DNA from: a virus
DNA: 43,954 nucleotides
IMG/VR virus record: IMGVR_UViG_3300043419_002111
Coordinates: 1-43,954 of that record
Direction: 5' to 3' (one strand)
The position numbers and the translations under genes are program-made. Each line of letters opens with the position of its first letter. The first letter of the stretch is position 1. The notes under the pieces were generated by a model that searched no databases, was not told the origin of the DNA, and saw only the letters and a list, made by a program, of their open reading frames with translations. Below, piece after piece: positions 14,721-22,675 of this stretch.

Positions 14721-15031
14721 AGTTCAATACCATCGTCATCATAATCAGATGGTGGTAGCACATACCAATCATCTTCTTGTAATACATATTCACCGTTTGC
14801 TCTACGTTCCTCATTCTTCTTATGAGTCTCAATATCACGCGCAAACTTCTTTGTACTCGCTACACCTTCGGGTGTTTTCTTCCATTCTTTAGCATTATGA
14901 GAATGCAATAGCTTTGTCTTTATGCCTACTTCACGAAAAGAATTAGAACAAGCTTGAGAGCAAAAAGGTCCACGTTTTCTGTGAACCTCTCCGCACTGCT
15001 TACATTCTTTTTGCTTGTAAACACCAGCCAT
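14717..15031 (-). CDS. Zinc-finger phage protein
   Basis: The 104-residue product begins MAGVYKQKECKQCGEVHRKR with GPFCSQACSN next: C-x2-C...C-x3-C forms a clear treble-clef zinc site. A basic linker and an acidic C-terminus (DDWYVLPPSDYDDDGIEL) follow. Similar short finger proteins are common in T4-type phages; DNA or RNA binding is plausible but unproven. It begins one base after the previous gene ends. Confidence 0.7.
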   Translation of the reverse strand: MAGVYKQKECKQCGEVHRKRGPFCSQACSNSFREVGIKTKLLHSHNAKEWKKTPEGVASTKKFARDIETHKKNEERRANGEYVLQEDDWYVLPPSDYDDDGIEL

Positions 15032-15445
15032 TTACAACTTCTCTGCTATTTTCTTCGTATTCATATCATCGCCGAATGACATATTCTCGCGATAGATTCT
15101 AATCATACCTCTACGATAGAGACTCTCAATTGCAATCAATGCAAGGAAAATATTTAGTCGTTTATGAAGTACATCAAAATCCTCTGATCCTTCTAAACCT
15201 TCTGCTCGTGCTAGCATCTCTGCAATAAGAAGGAATTCCTCCATCTTTGGATTGTCTTCATTCTCTGCAACATCTAGCATCTCGTCGAGTTGACTTGTTG
15301 TAATGCTCTGTAAGTATTCACCTACAGTTAGGTATTCGTTCTTCTGAATCATACGGACACAGTCATGTGTGCACGTCATCATATCGGCGCGCATAATCAT
15401 ATCGTGGTTGATTTCGAAGGGGAAAAATTCGTCGTGTTCATTCAT
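15032..15445 (-). CDS. Helical phage protein downstream of gp32
   Basis: The product starts MNEHDEFFPFEINHDMIMRA (137 aa). A TTG at 15484 would add 13 residues and couple directly to the gp32 stop, so that start cannot be excluded. The protein is helical and acidic, with EMLDVAENEDNPKMEEFLLI and a basic helix IAIESLYRRGMIRIYREN. Its place after gp32 suggests a replication or late-transcription accessory role, but I recognise no family. Confidence 0.65.
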   Translation of the reverse strand: MNEHDEFFPFEINHDMIMRADMMTCTHDCVRMIQKNEYLTVGEYLQSITTSQLDEMLDVAENEDNPKMEEFLLIAEMLARAEGLEGSEDFDVLHKRLNIFLALIAIESLYRRGMIRIYRENMSFGDDMNTKKIAEKL

Positions 15446-15484
15446 AGTATAAAATGGGTGGAGTTTCCCCCACCCATAACTCAA

Positions 15485-16381
15485 TTAAGCTTCTTTAGCT
15501 AGACGTGAGAAGTATGACAAAGTTTCGTCGTCACCTGCTTCGTCATCTGATGCTTCAACTGGTGCGAACTTAGTCTTACCAACTGATGGTGCAGTAGCTG
15601 ATTCATCAAGAGTGATGGACTCAGCAGTAGTACGTGGTGCGGAACCACCCAATACACGCTCGAGCTTTGCTTTCAATTCATCATAAGTTTTGTAAGTCTT
15701 AGGATCAGTGAACTCTTTGAGTGAGTAGCACTTAGAATAGATTGCTTCAAGTTCTTCTTCATCGCCATTTGCAACAGCGCTTTGCTTATCGAACTCTGAT
15801 TTGTCATAGTTACGATAACCTTCAACGTTGCGAATCTTCAACTTAAAGTTTGCACCTTCCCATAGATCGAAAGGATTAACCGGTGTTTCGTCTTGGAATT
15901 GTGGTTGCATAACATCCATCATCTTGTCATAGATCTTCTTACCATATTGGAAGAGGAATACTTTACCTTCATTTTCGGGATGAGCTGGATCTGAAACAAC
16001 GAGGATGTTCGATACGTAGTGAAGACGACGCTTCTGTTTACGTGCGATATCCTTATCAGATTCTAAACCACTATTCCATAGTTTAGAGTTGATTTCAGAA
16101 ACTGGATCTTGACCACCGATGGAAGTCAAAGACTTTTCGATGTACCAACCACCAGGACCTTGAAAACCGTGGTCCCAATAACGAGTCCATGGATAATCAT
16201 CACCTTCGGGTGCTGGCAAGAAACGAATGACCGCAAAACCGTTACCAGCTTTGTCGACCTCAGGTTTCCACATGCGATTGTCTTCGAAAGATTGTTGCTG
16301 ACCACCGCCGACTTTTTCGGCTGCTGCAACTAGTTTGTTGATCGCTGAAACGCGATTTGCTTTGAGATTTGCTAATGACAT
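15485..16381 (-). CDS. 32: Single-stranded DNA-binding protein gp32
   Basis: The 298-residue protein is T4 gp32-like: it coats ssDNA during replication, recombination and repair. A basic N-terminus (SLANLKANRVSAINKLVAAA) for cooperative binding precedes an OB-fold core with PENEGKVFLFQYGKKIYDKM, the most conserved gp32 stretch. The acidic C-terminus (SDDEAGDDETLSYFSRLAKE) would contact partners such as gp59. T4's zinc cysteines are missing: the only cysteine is in YSKCYSLKEF, as in marine relatives. It has its own promoter at 16427-16455, inside the end of gp59. Confidence 0.92.
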   Translation of the reverse strand: MSLANLKANRVSAINKLVAAAEKVGGGQQQSFEDNRMWKPEVDKAGNGFAVIRFLPAPEGDDYPWTRYWDHGFQGPGGWYIEKSLTSIGGQDPVSEINSKLWNSGLESDKDIARKQKRRLHYVSNILVVSDPAHPENEGKVFLFQYGKKIYDKMMDVMQPQFQDETPVNPFDLWEGANFKLKIRNVEGYRNYDKSEFDKQSAVANGDEEELEAIYSKCYSLKEFTDPKTYKTYDELKAKLERVLGGSAPRTTAESITLDESATAPSVGKTKFAPVEASDDEAGDDETLSYFSRLAKEA

Positions 16382-16426
16382 ATTATGTTCCTTATATAGC
16401 AGTGTTTAACATTGTATGGAATAACT

Positions 16427-16455
16427 ATTATACCACAACGGCATTCGATTGTAAA
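16427..16455 (-). promoter_or_regulatory. Phage early-type promoter for gp32 (copy 5)
   Basis: Minus strand: -35 TTTACA (16450-16455), 17-bp spacer ending TGTGG, -10 TATAAT (16427-16432). It overlaps the last codons of gp59, so gp32 can be made independently of gp59 and gp33. Confidence 0.8.
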
Positions 16456-17048
16456 CAATCTTTTAACGCCTCTGCGACTTTTTTGTTATTCACCGAAATA
16501 AACTTATCATACTTTCTGATCTTCAGCGAGATATCAGGCCACATGATGGGATCTGTTATCTCTTTGTCGAACTTCGGCATGAAGTCTATGTATCGATTAA
16601 GGACAACAAAGGTCTCGAGTGGTATCTCGTTTTGAATTAACATCTTAACGAGTTTAGGATGTTGTCCATCCTCTACCACAAACAAACTTTTGAAGTCGTT
16701 CACCGATATAATTTTATCTATATCATTTTTGAAGCGATATGTGAAACTTTCTAACAAACTTTTATAAGACTTATACGTCTCATCAGCTTGATCGTCAGTT
16801 AATCCACCAACCCACTTCGTACCATGATGTGCAAAGTTACAAGCAAAAAAGTATGGTAACTCGTCGATGCCATACGTCCTCACTAGTTTCGCAAAGAAGT
16901 ACTTATCTCTACGAGCAAAGAATGATTTAGGAGTTACGCTCGATTTACCATTGTATTTGAAATAGTCATACGTCTTTGATTCAAAGTGCAACTTAATTGC
17001 AATATACTTTTGGTATGCTGTGAAGCCATCAATCGAACTGTAACTCAT
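16428..17048 (-). CDS. 59: Helicase loader gp59
   Basis: The 206-residue protein matches T4 gp59, which loads the gp41 helicase onto gp32-coated forks. Diagnostic segments are YQKYIAIKLHFESKTYDYFK, FFARRDKYFFAKLVRTYG, SFTYRFKNDIDKI and GQHPKLVKMLIQNEIPLETF. Length fits T4 gp59 (217 aa). It lies between gp33 and gp32, the same order as in T4 (33-59-32). The start overlaps the end of gp33 by 20 bp. Confidence 0.92.
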   Translation of the reverse strand: MSYSSIDGFTAYQKYIAIKLHFESKTYDYFKYNGKSSVTPKSFFARRDKYFFAKLVRTYGIDELPYFFACNFAHHGTKWVGGLTDDQADETYKSYKSLLESFTYRFKNDIDKIISVNDFKSLFVVEDGQHPKLVKMLIQNEIPLETFVVLNRYIDFMPKFDKEITDPIMWPDISLKIRKYDKFISVNNKKVAEALKDCLQSNAVVV

Positions 17049-17265
17049 TCTTTTTCTTTAAATAACCAAGATTCATCCCTTCAGCCTCGAGTTTGGCTTT
17101 AATAGGATTACTCAACATTTTTGCCACGTCTTCTGGATCTAACATACGCTCTTTGCAAATATCCATGATTGCATCGAGGTATGTTGATCGATCCTTCTTA
17201 ACTCGTTCTTGAACTAAATCGCTGAACGACTTTTTTGTGAACATGCCTTCTGGTTGTTCTGACAT
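17029..17265 (-). CDS. 33: Late promoter transcription co-activator gp33-like
   Basis: The 78-residue product resembles the short gp33 of marine T4-type phages: FSDLVQERVKKDRSTYLDAI, MDICKERMLDPEDVAKMLSN, PIKAKLEAEGMNLGYLKKKN. In T4, gp33 bridges RNA polymerase and the sliding clamp at TATAAATA late promoters, and such promoters are present in this window. The gene is directly upstream of gp59, as in T4. It overlaps the end of the endolysin gene by 52 bp. Confidence 0.75.
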   Translation of the reverse strand: MSEQPEGMFTKKSFSDLVQERVKKDRSTYLDAIMDICKERMLDPEDVAKMLSNPIKAKLEAEGMNLGYLKKKNELQFD

Positions 17266-17744
17266 TTTTCATTTACCTTATAATATATGTGGCTACCAAT
17301 TGTTGTTACTCGTTCTACGCCTCTCCATTGTGGATTGACATAGTGCGCATGATAAAATGTAGATCCTTGTGTTACGTCAACATTGCGATGATAATACATC
17401 TTTAGTGCTTGACGAACTGATTCTAAAGAATCTTGCCAAATATCGGATTCTTGCGGTGCAAGTTGACCCATTAATCGGCGATCGCATGTCCACGAAAACT
17501 GACATGTAGTCTTTGCTTCGTGTTTAGTCTTTTGATAGACTACATCGCAGGCACTCTTAGGAAAACCTGGATCTTTCATGCGATTTAAAACTACGTGTGT
17601 CACAGCGATCTGTGACATCTGCGAATCCCCTTTCGCTTCGTAGTATGCGTTACGTGTTAGACAATATACATCTTGCTCATTTAATGGAATCGGGTTTACC
17701 AACGCCGATATCCATGTAGTGATCGCGATTAATATTTCTGTCAT
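17214..17744 (-). CDS. SleB-type cell wall hydrolase (endolysin)
   Basis: The 176-residue protein is a Hydrolase_2/SleB family enzyme that cleaves the peptidoglycan glycan strand. TRNAYYEAKGDS contains the catalytic glutamate E36; QIAVTHVVLNRM, CQFSWTCD and STFYHAHYVNPQW are the other family blocks. Residues 1-20 (TEILIAITTWISALVNPI) form an N-terminal hydrophobic segment that could act as a signal-arrest-release anchor. The start overlaps the preceding stop by ATGA. A second endolysin of another family is encoded at 27302. Confidence 0.88.
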   Translation of the reverse strand: MTEILIAITTWISALVNPIPLNEQDVYCLTRNAYYEAKGDSQMSQIAVTHVVLNRMKDPGFPKSACDVVYQKTKHEAKTTCQFSWTCDRRLMGQLAPQESDIWQDSLESVRQALKMYYHRNVDVTQGSTFYHAHYVNPQWRGVERVTTIGSHIYYKVNEKCQNNQKACSQKSRSAI

Positions 17745-18937
17745 TTAGTTACCTTTAAAATGATCGTATCTTCGTTGATCCGTCCATTTGGTTCTTTAGG
17801 CTTCGTAGTAAGTGAAGCAAAAAGTTTGGCTGCTTTCGTTTTTGAAGACGACAGCACCTCTGATAACGTTTCTTCAGGCTTACGTAGTGTACGTGTTTGG
17901 GATTCGGAAGTATTAAACTTGATAAGGGAAGTGCCCTTGATTTCAAACCCAAGACCTGACTCAGCGATATAGCGCGTTAGAGATTTGTACTTAACATTGT
18001 AAGTCCACAACTCTGTGGCACCGATTATCAGAGACGGATTGATCGAAACTAATTTATGCTCGGGCGACTCCTTCAAGTATTTGAGCTTCGAGACTTGTTT
18101 CTCGAGAGATACAGGTTTTTTCGTACGGGCTTTGCGGACAGTCTTAGTGTTAGTACCAAAACGCTGAGCATCTGCAATAATACCCTCGAACCATGATGCA
18201 AATTCTTTCTTACGTTTTAATGTAAGATGAGAATAACCCTCAACTAACTGAGGATCTGTCTTATTTATAGCACCTTGAATCTCCACAAGATGCCTTTGAG
18301 ACCAATCAATGATATGTTTAGATGCCATTGCAGGTAAAATGGCTGCTTTCATTGCTTCGTATACATCAATGAATGGTGATTCTCCCATAATCCATTGATC
18401 GAGCATGTCTTCGAGATCGCCTAATACAGTTGCATCCACTTTCATTCGAAGACGTTCTTGTACTGATATGACTTCACGTTTAACATGACCGTTTGCTGCA
18501 TCTTTTGCATCTTCAACAGCATCTTCTTTGATCTTGCGTGTAGTCGCAAGCATCATTTTTTCGAGAACGTTGTTTATGTATTTAAACTCTGCATCGCGAA
18601 GAACAAGACCGCGACTACGCATACGCAAAAGAGCTCCAGATTGTAGTTCAGCAGTCCAATCAGGCGAGCTATCCAACAATTCAAGCTTGTCTTTACTGAA
18701 TTTAAGTTCGTCTTTAGCATATTTAATCAAGTCTTTCTTAAAGTGTTTACCGCTATTGAAGTAGTTGTAATAATTAAAAGCTCTCATTAACGAGACTTTG
18801 CGATGAGTCTCGTCTTTGAATTCGACACCAGCAAAGATCGGTTCCTCTCCAGTGTACTTCTCATCAACCATCAATGGGTTTGTGATACGCTTTTTTGGTG
18901 GCTTGAAAGCCTTACCATTAATCTTTACTGTTGCCAT
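17741..18937 (-). CDS. Conserved T4-type phage protein (398 aa)
   Basis: I recall homologues of this protein in cyanophages and other marine T4-type phages, annotated as hypothetical. The helical N-terminal two thirds contains YNYFNSGKHFKKDLIKYAKD, and a basic linker (KARTKKPVSLEKQVSKLKYL) leads to a beta-rich domain with SLIIGATELWTYNVKYKSLT and GLGFEIKGTSLIKFNTSES, then TLRKPEETLSEVL. It is first in the unit carrying endolysin, gp33 and gp59. A DNA-binding or virion role is possible; the sequence does not decide. Confidence 0.8.
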   Translation of the reverse strand: MATVKINGKAFKPPKKRITNPLMVDEKYTGEEPIFAGVEFKDETHRKVSLMRAFNYYNYFNSGKHFKKDLIKYAKDELKFSKDKLELLDSSPDWTAELQSGALLRMRSRGLVLRDAEFKYINNVLEKMMLATTRKIKEDAVEDAKDAANGHVKREVISVQERLRMKVDATVLGDLEDMLDQWIMGESPFIDVYEAMKAAILPAMASKHIIDWSQRHLVEIQGAINKTDPQLVEGYSHLTLKRKKEFASWFEGIIADAQRFGTNTKTVRKARTKKPVSLEKQVSKLKYLKESPEHKLVSINPSLIIGATELWTYNVKYKSLTRYIAESGLGFEIKGTSLIKFNTSESQTRTLRKPEETLSEVLSSSKTKAAKLFASLTTKPKEPNGRINEDTIILKVTK

Positions 18938-18956
18938 ATTTTCTCCTCATTGTATT

Positions 18957-18985
18957 ATTATACCACATTAATTTCCTGCAGTACA
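18957..18985 (-). promoter_or_regulatory. Phage early-type promoter (copy 6)
   Basis: Minus strand: -35 TGTACT (18980-18985), 17-bp spacer ending TGTGG, -10 TATAAT (18957-18962). It drives the 398-aa gene, endolysin, gp33 and gp59. Confidence 0.8.
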
Positions 18986-18988
18986 TGC

Positions 18989-19750
18989 TTATACTGTGGT
19001 ACTACAATGTGAATATCGTTGATGATTAAAAGTATTGCAGAAAAAATCATTAACTCGCACTACGTTTGGTTGTAGTATGTACATCTCTATGAATAATGAA
19101 TTGAGTTGTACATCACTAGTAACATAACCAATTTCTTCAATCACTTTAAAAAGTTTTTTACATGCATCAGGTGTAATGATATATCCATGAGAACCACGAA
19201 TGAACCTATTCCTCAACTGCTCGAAGTTAATTTCATCTGTATAATTACCATAACCATAGAAACGTTCGATCGTCTGTGGTCCATCTTTCATAACTTTTTC
19301 TCCATATAATTTAGGATTCATTATGAAAGTGGCACGTGACTCAGCTGTGTCTTGAGTAGGATCATTCGTGTGAGGATCAAGCGATAGAAAGTCTGTAAAC
19401 TTTCCATGAACCTCTGGCAGAGGTCGAACAAAGAAAGCATCATGTTCTAAGATGATGATTGGTTCGTCCAACTCTGCACACTTCAACCACATCATATAAT
19501 GACTCGCCAAAACACCCTTTCGTGGGAATTGTTTTGTTAGTAGAGTCTCTTTGCCATTCTCTAAATAAGGTCTTAGGTTGTGATGAGCTAAAAATTCTTG
19601 TGCAGTTTGTTGATATAGTCCATTGACCTTCTCAACATGTATACCAAATTTTTTACCCGTGTTTACACAAGCCTGAGCAAGTTTACTGCTTATCTCTTGA
19701 TCTTCTTTATGAATGACAAAAGCTTTATACGACGCTGATGATTGAATCAT
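18989..19750 (-). CDS. GT25-like glycosyltransferase
   Basis: The product from the ATG at 19750 is 253 aa (MIQSSASYKAFVIHKEDQEI). The blocks VIHKEDQEISSKLAQAC, KQFPRKGVLASHYMMWLKCA and EPIIILEHDAFFVRPLPEV fit glycosyltransferase family 25: a core G-x-x-x-SH and an E/D-H-D nucleotide-sugar and metal motif. RGSHGYIITPDACKKL is the usual GT25 second half. Phage enzymes of this kind may modify envelope sugars, virion proteins or DNA; the target is unknown. It overlaps the upstream gene by 26 bp. Confidence 0.75.
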   Translation of the reverse strand: MIQSSASYKAFVIHKEDQEISSKLAQACVNTGKKFGIHVEKVNGLYQQTAQEFLAHHNLRPYLENGKETLLTKQFPRKGVLASHYMMWLKCAELDEPIIILEHDAFFVRPLPEVHGKFTDFLSLDPHTNDPTQDTAESRATFIMNPKLYGEKVMKDGPQTIERFYGYGNYTDEINFEQLRNRFIRGSHGYIITPDACKKLFKVIEEIGYVTSDVQLNSLFIEMYILQPNVVRVNDFFCNTFNHQRYSHCSTTV

Positions 19751-19973
19751 ACCTAAATGATCTCCACCCTGCGTTCTCAATGTCCCACACTGCAAGTGCT
19801 TCATCGTTCTGCTTTTTGGCAGTTACTAATTTAGTAGCATCTACTTGTGGCAACACAAATTCTTGTAGAGTGCACTTCAATACACGTTGAGTGCCATCAG
19901 TCTTAGTGAAGGTGATCGTTTTCACACCTTCTTTAAGTTCTTTGCGGAGTGTATCTTTATTAATAATCATCAT
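19725..19973 (-). CDS. DUF2693-like small SH3-barrel protein
   Basis: The 82-residue product MMIINKDTLRKELKEGVKTI continues TFTKTDGTQRVLKCTLQEFV and ends AVWDIENAGWRSFRYDSIIS. The pattern F-T-K-x-DG-x-x-R-x-L-K-C-T followed by W-D-x-x-x-x-x-WRSFR is the DUF2693 family, found widely in phages and predicted to form an SH3-like barrel. Its role is not known. It is flanked by ATGA-type overlaps. Confidence 0.75.
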   Translation of the reverse strand: MMIINKDTLRKELKEGVKTITFTKTDGTQRVLKCTLQEFVLPQVDATKLVTAKKQNDEALAVWDIENAGWRSFRYDSIISVV

Positions 19974-20767
19974 TTTCCAATCATCAAGCCAGTCATGTTG
20001 CTAGGTACAACGATGGTTTGCACTTTACCGTTCTTAATACCTTCAGAGATGTTCAATGCAGCTTGAGCATTCATGTATGCGATAGAACTTGCACCTTGAT
20101 TGGACAATGCTTGCATACGTTCAGCTTCCATTTTAGCTGTACGCACTTCAACTTCTTTTTGCTTTAGTTCGTTCTTTGCACGAACCAATGCGTTTGCACT
20201 CTCAACGACTGAATCAGCAGGAACGATGTTACGAATCAACACTTGACCGATCATCAAACTACCATCAAGCTTTTCTTCAGCGAGTGATTTCTGGATCTGT
20301 TCTTTGATTGCTTGTTCCATTGCTTGACGATTGTCAGCCATGTCTAATGCTTCGTATTTACGTGCTTCTTTGTAAATAGCATTACGAGTAGTTTGAACGA
20401 TATAGTTGTACATCAGATAGATGTCGCCGTTATGACGAGCGTGGAATGCTTGACTCTTTTGGCTATAGAGCTCAGCGACTTGTGCTTGATTGATGTTATA
20501 GATTACAACAGCATCGAAGTCTTTCATTGTGCTATTGTCTTTTGCAACAGGTGTCATATCTTCGAGCTTAACGTTCACATCTTTGATTGGGAATGTAAGC
20601 ACATCACCAATCAACACTTGATTGAACGAACCAGGCAAGAGTTCGCCTTGTTGAACTTGTTTATCGAAACCAACTCGTACACCGACTTCGCCAGTCTCAA
20701 TACGTGTACATGCTGGGAGTGCAGCGACGGCCATTGCGATAGCCAAGAGTTTCATAGATGTCTTCAT
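19970..20767 (-). CDS. SPFH/Band-7 domain lipoprotein
   Basis: The product from the ATG at 20767 is 265 aa. MKTSMKLLAIAMAVAALPAC is a lipoprotein signal with the lipobox LPAC, so it should be anchored in the envelope. TRIETGEVGVRVGFDKQVQQ begins a prohibitin/stomatin (Band-7) domain, followed by DFDAVVIYNINQAQVAELYS and a long helix rich in K/E (VRAKNELKQKEVEVRTAKME). SPFH proteins form large membrane rings, e.g. HflK/HflC around FtsH. A phage copy might shield the infected cell from such host complexes or reorganise the membrane; this is inference. Confidence 0.85.
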   Translation of the reverse strand: MKTSMKLLAIAMAVAALPACTRIETGEVGVRVGFDKQVQQGELLPGSFNQVLIGDVLTFPIKDVNVKLEDMTPVAKDNSTMKDFDAVVIYNINQAQVAELYSQKSQAFHARHNGDIYLMYNYIVQTTRNAIYKEARKYEALDMADNRQAMEQAIKEQIQKSLAEEKLDGSLMIGQVLIRNIVPADSVVESANALVRAKNELKQKEVEVRTAKMEAERMQALSNQGASSIAYMNAQAALNISEGIKNGKVQTIVVPSNMTGLMIGK

Positions 20768-20775
20768 ATAAATCC

Positions 20776-20952
20776 TTAAAATAAAATCACGATCAAAATC
20801 ATTGCGCCGATTGCAAGCAAAGAGCACACAAAACTGTACAATGCGATCTTCGTTACAGCCCACTTCTCACGACCAGTGAGTTTATGGAATGTAGGAATAC
20901 CAACATAAAACAGAAAAAATATTACGAAAAATGCCAACCAAAGTCTAATCAT
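20776..20952 (-). CDS. Two-TM membrane protein
   Basis: The 58-residue product MIRLWLAFFVIFFLFYVGIP continues TFHKLTGREKWAVTKIALYS and ends in a second TM helix. AAAGG lies six bases before the ATG. I recall close relatives in cyanophages beside Band-7 genes. Its position 8 bp before the SPFH lipoprotein suggests the two act together in the membrane. Confidence 0.75.
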   Translation of the reverse strand: MIRLWLAFFVIFFLFYVGIPTFHKLTGREKWAVTKIALYSFVCSLLAIGAMILIVILF

Positions 20953-21051
20953 ATAGCCTTTCAATAAATGGAGCCGCTTACTCTAATGCGGCGACCTATA
21001 TAGCCAGATTCTCCCGAATGTGGTGGTCAGTCTAAGCGAAAGGAAAGGAGC

Positions 21052-21537
21052 TTAGTCTAGTGTGTTACGGAATTCGCCGAGACCAAATTCGCCGCGCAGA
21101 GATGCTACGTCATCGAATGATACATCGTTGTCGAATCCACCAGTGCCGATATCTGAATCGGACTTATCTGACTTCTTAATACGTGTCACAGCTGTGGTGA
21201 CTTTCGGTGCGGACACGCGAGCTACTGTCGCTTTAGGCGTCTTCGCTACCTTTGGTTGCTTCGATTTAACGATGCTTGCTGCAGTTGCTGCAGGTGTACC
21301 AGCGATCAATGCTGGTTTCGTTGGCATTTTGTAAACGCCTTTCGAAACTTTGTTAGTAAAGAAGTAAAACGGATATTCGTTACCGTTACGTGGATTCAAA
21401 CCAAGTTGACGCATGACTTTAACTGCATCTTTCCAAAGGAATGTACCACCACTCTTTACTTGAGGGAATTCTGAATAGAACTTGTCTTCGAACTTTTGAA
21501 CAAATTCTGCTTGATAAACACGTGCTTTACGACCCAT
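21052..21537 (-). CDS. Phage protein with disordered Lys/Ala-rich tail
   Basis: The 161-residue product has a folded N-terminal 75 residues (QAEFVQKFEDKFYSEFPQVK, LWKDAVKVMRQLGLNPRNGN, FYFFTNKVSKGVYKMP), followed by a basic, Ala/Thr/Lys-rich linker and an acidic C-terminus (DNDVSFDDVASLRGEFGLGE). The first part could be a small winged-helix or beta domain. A nucleoid- or DNA-associated role would fit the composition, but I recognise no family. Confidence 0.7.
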   Translation of the reverse strand: MGRKARVYQAEFVQKFEDKFYSEFPQVKSGGTFLWKDAVKVMRQLGLNPRNGNEYPFYFFTNKVSKGVYKMPTKPALIAGTPAATAASIVKSKQPKVAKTPKATVARVSAPKVTTAVTRIKKSDKSDSDIGTGGFDNDVSFDDVASLRGEFGLGEFRNTLD

Positions 21538-21685
21538 GATTTAACTCCATTTCAATGTTAATGATTTCACTACGTTGCTTACGTGTGTAAGCTTTCTTGC
21601 TTTTGACAACACGCATGCGGTACTTCGGTGTACGCAAATCTTTCGCTATCGGATTTGCTTTGCGAGTTACCTTTCGTTTTGTCAT
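21527..21685 (-). CDS. Small highly basic conserved protein
   Basis: The 52-residue product MTKRKVTRKANPIAKDLRTP continues KYRMRVVKSKKAYTRKQRSE. About a third of residues are K or R. The N-P-x-A-K-x-L-R-T-PKYR-x-R-VV-x-SKKAY-x-RK string is one I recall from small proteins of marine T4-type phages. A nucleic-acid role is likely. The promoter -10 box ends only five bases before the ATG, so the transcript may be leaderless. Confidence 0.75.
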   Translation of the reverse strand: MTKRKVTRKANPIAKDLRTPKYRMRVVKSKKAYTRKQRSEIINIEMELNHGS

Positions 21686-21690
21686 GATTA

Positions 21691-21719
21691 ATTATACCAC
21701 ACTTTTTCTTGTTTGTACA
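21691..21719 (-). promoter_or_regulatory. Phage early-type promoter (copy 7)
   Basis: Minus strand: -35 TGTACA (21714-21719), 17-bp spacer ending TGTGG, -10 TATAAT (21691-21696), a perfect copy. The ATG of the basic protein begins five bases after the -10 box. Confidence 0.88.
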
Positions 21720-21732
21720 TGCTTTTTGCGAA

Positions 21733-21885
21733 TTAATTCGCATTTATTTTTTTAGTACCAAAGTACATCAATGCCAATCCTGTAACCGCCAGAGCGATCT
21801 GTGCAGGTAATTGCGCATCAGTACCACTGTCCATGCCACCAACTGCACCAAAAACTATCAGAAAACCAATTACTACTCGAATCAT
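21733..21885 (-). CDS. Small two-TM membrane protein
   Basis: The 50-residue product MIRVVIGFLIVFGAVGGMDS has two hydrophobic helices (1-17 and about 28-43, LAVTGLALMYFG) separated by GGMDSGTD. AGGAG lies upstream of the ATG. I recall the I-x-x-x-L-x-VFGAVGGMD motif from cyanophage small proteins. Function unknown. Its start overlaps the stop of the upstream gene. Confidence 0.7.
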   Translation of the reverse strand: MIRVVIGFLIVFGAVGGMDSGTDAQLPAQIALAVTGLALMYFGTKKINAN

Positions 21886-22232
21886 TAGTATGCTCCTGTC
21901 CATGTAATTTGACTAAAATCTCCATCGATAACGTTACCGCGTGCAAAGTTTGTTGCTGGTGCACGCCACGATGCAGCTTTCAAAATATCACCGACATTAA
22001 AACCTTTTGTTGCTTTTGCTACGACAAAAAATTTAACGCTACCATCAGCGGCAATTTTTACATAGTTACGACCTTTTTCAATACGTGTAGTTTTGATAAA
22101 CTTTTCTACTTGTTCTGCAGCAAAAACTTTGCGTGCAGCATTGTCATCAGCGCGAGCTTTGTACAAATTAATGTAACTATCTTGCATAAGTTGTACAGCT
22201 TTTGAGATGCCTTCGTCTAATGTGTATTTCAT
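21885..22232 (-). CDS. Conserved T4-type phage protein
   Basis: The 115-residue product has a helical N-terminal half (KAVQLMQDSYINLYKARADD) and a C-terminal beta domain: RIEKGRNYVKIAADGSVKFF, VVAKATKGFNVGDILKAASW, RAPATNFARGNVIDGDF. The last part (G-D-x-LKAASW-x-APA...RG-N-x-x-DGDF) recurs in T4-like phages as a protein of unknown function. First gene of a short unit with its own promoter. Confidence 0.8.
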   Translation of the reverse strand: MKYTLDEGISKAVQLMQDSYINLYKARADDNAARKVFAAEQVEKFIKTTRIEKGRNYVKIAADGSVKFFVVAKATKGFNVGDILKAASWRAPATNFARGNVIDGDFSQITWTGAY

Positions 22233-22263
22233 AATTTACCTCGCTTTTTCAATTTATGTAACC

Positions 22264-22292
22264 ATTATACAGCGTTTCCTGCAGTTTGTACA
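22264..22292 (-). promoter_or_regulatory. Phage early-type promoter (copy 8)
   Basis: Minus strand: -35 TGTACA (22287-22292), 17-bp spacer, -10 TATAAT (22264-22269). It lacks the TGTGG before the -10 box (CGCTG instead). It drives the 115-aa gene. Confidence 0.8.
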
Positions 22293-22330
22293 TAGCCTGG
22301 GCGAAATATTTTCACTTTTTTTTCAGCAAG

Positions 22331-22355
22331 AAAAAGCCAATGAAATCATTGGCTT
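22331..22355 (-). terminator. Terminator downstream of the 22397-22675 gene
   Basis: Minus strand: AAGCCAATGA and TCATTGGCTT pair, followed by TTTC. It stands between this unit and the next promoter. Confidence 0.75.
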
Positions 22356-22396
22356 GCACGGAGGGACTTGGATGTGGTGCATTTCACCAGGTGAAA

Positions 22397-22675
22397 TTAG
22401 AACTTTTGTATCGAGTCTAATTTACTCCTAAATGCCTTAACCTTGCTTGTACGATCTGGCCAGTGGATGTATGCTTTCTCAGGATTTGCTTCCAGATTCT
22501 TTAGTAGTGGTTCGATACATGCACGTAGCGTCTTCAACTTTTCTTTAAGTGTCTCTACTTCCCCGCTTGTTGCTTCTACTTGTGCAGTGACTGTTTGTAC
22601 CGCTTCAAGTTCTTCCTCATCGACAGCAGTAAACCCGAAATCGAAATCAATCTCTTGTATTTGGTTCTTGTTCAT
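22397..22675 (-). CDS. Coiled-coil phage protein
   Basis: The 92-residue product starts MNKNQIQEIDFDFGFTAVDE and forms a coiled coil (VEATSGEVETLKEKLKTLRA), ending NLEANPEKAYIHWPDRTSKV. The L-x-x-NPEK-x-YI-x-WP-x-R ending is common in short proteins of cyanophages, next to structural or late genes. The start overlaps the previous stop. Function unknown. Confidence 0.75.
   Translation of the reverse strand: MNKNQIQEIDFDFGFTAVDEEELEAVQTVTAQVEATSGEVETLKEKLKTLRACIEPLLKNLEANPEKAYIHWPDRTSKVKAFRSKLDSIQKF

Noticed and set aside
18262-18269. Late promoter box TATAAATA on the minus strand
   Set aside because: It lies inside the 398-aa gene, more than 500 bp from the next start, and could arise by chance; I did not call it.
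21728-21741. Terminator at GCGAATTAATTCGC
   Set aside because: The palindrome is perfect but is followed by T residues only on the plus strand, where no gene precedes it; on the coding strand no T tract follows.
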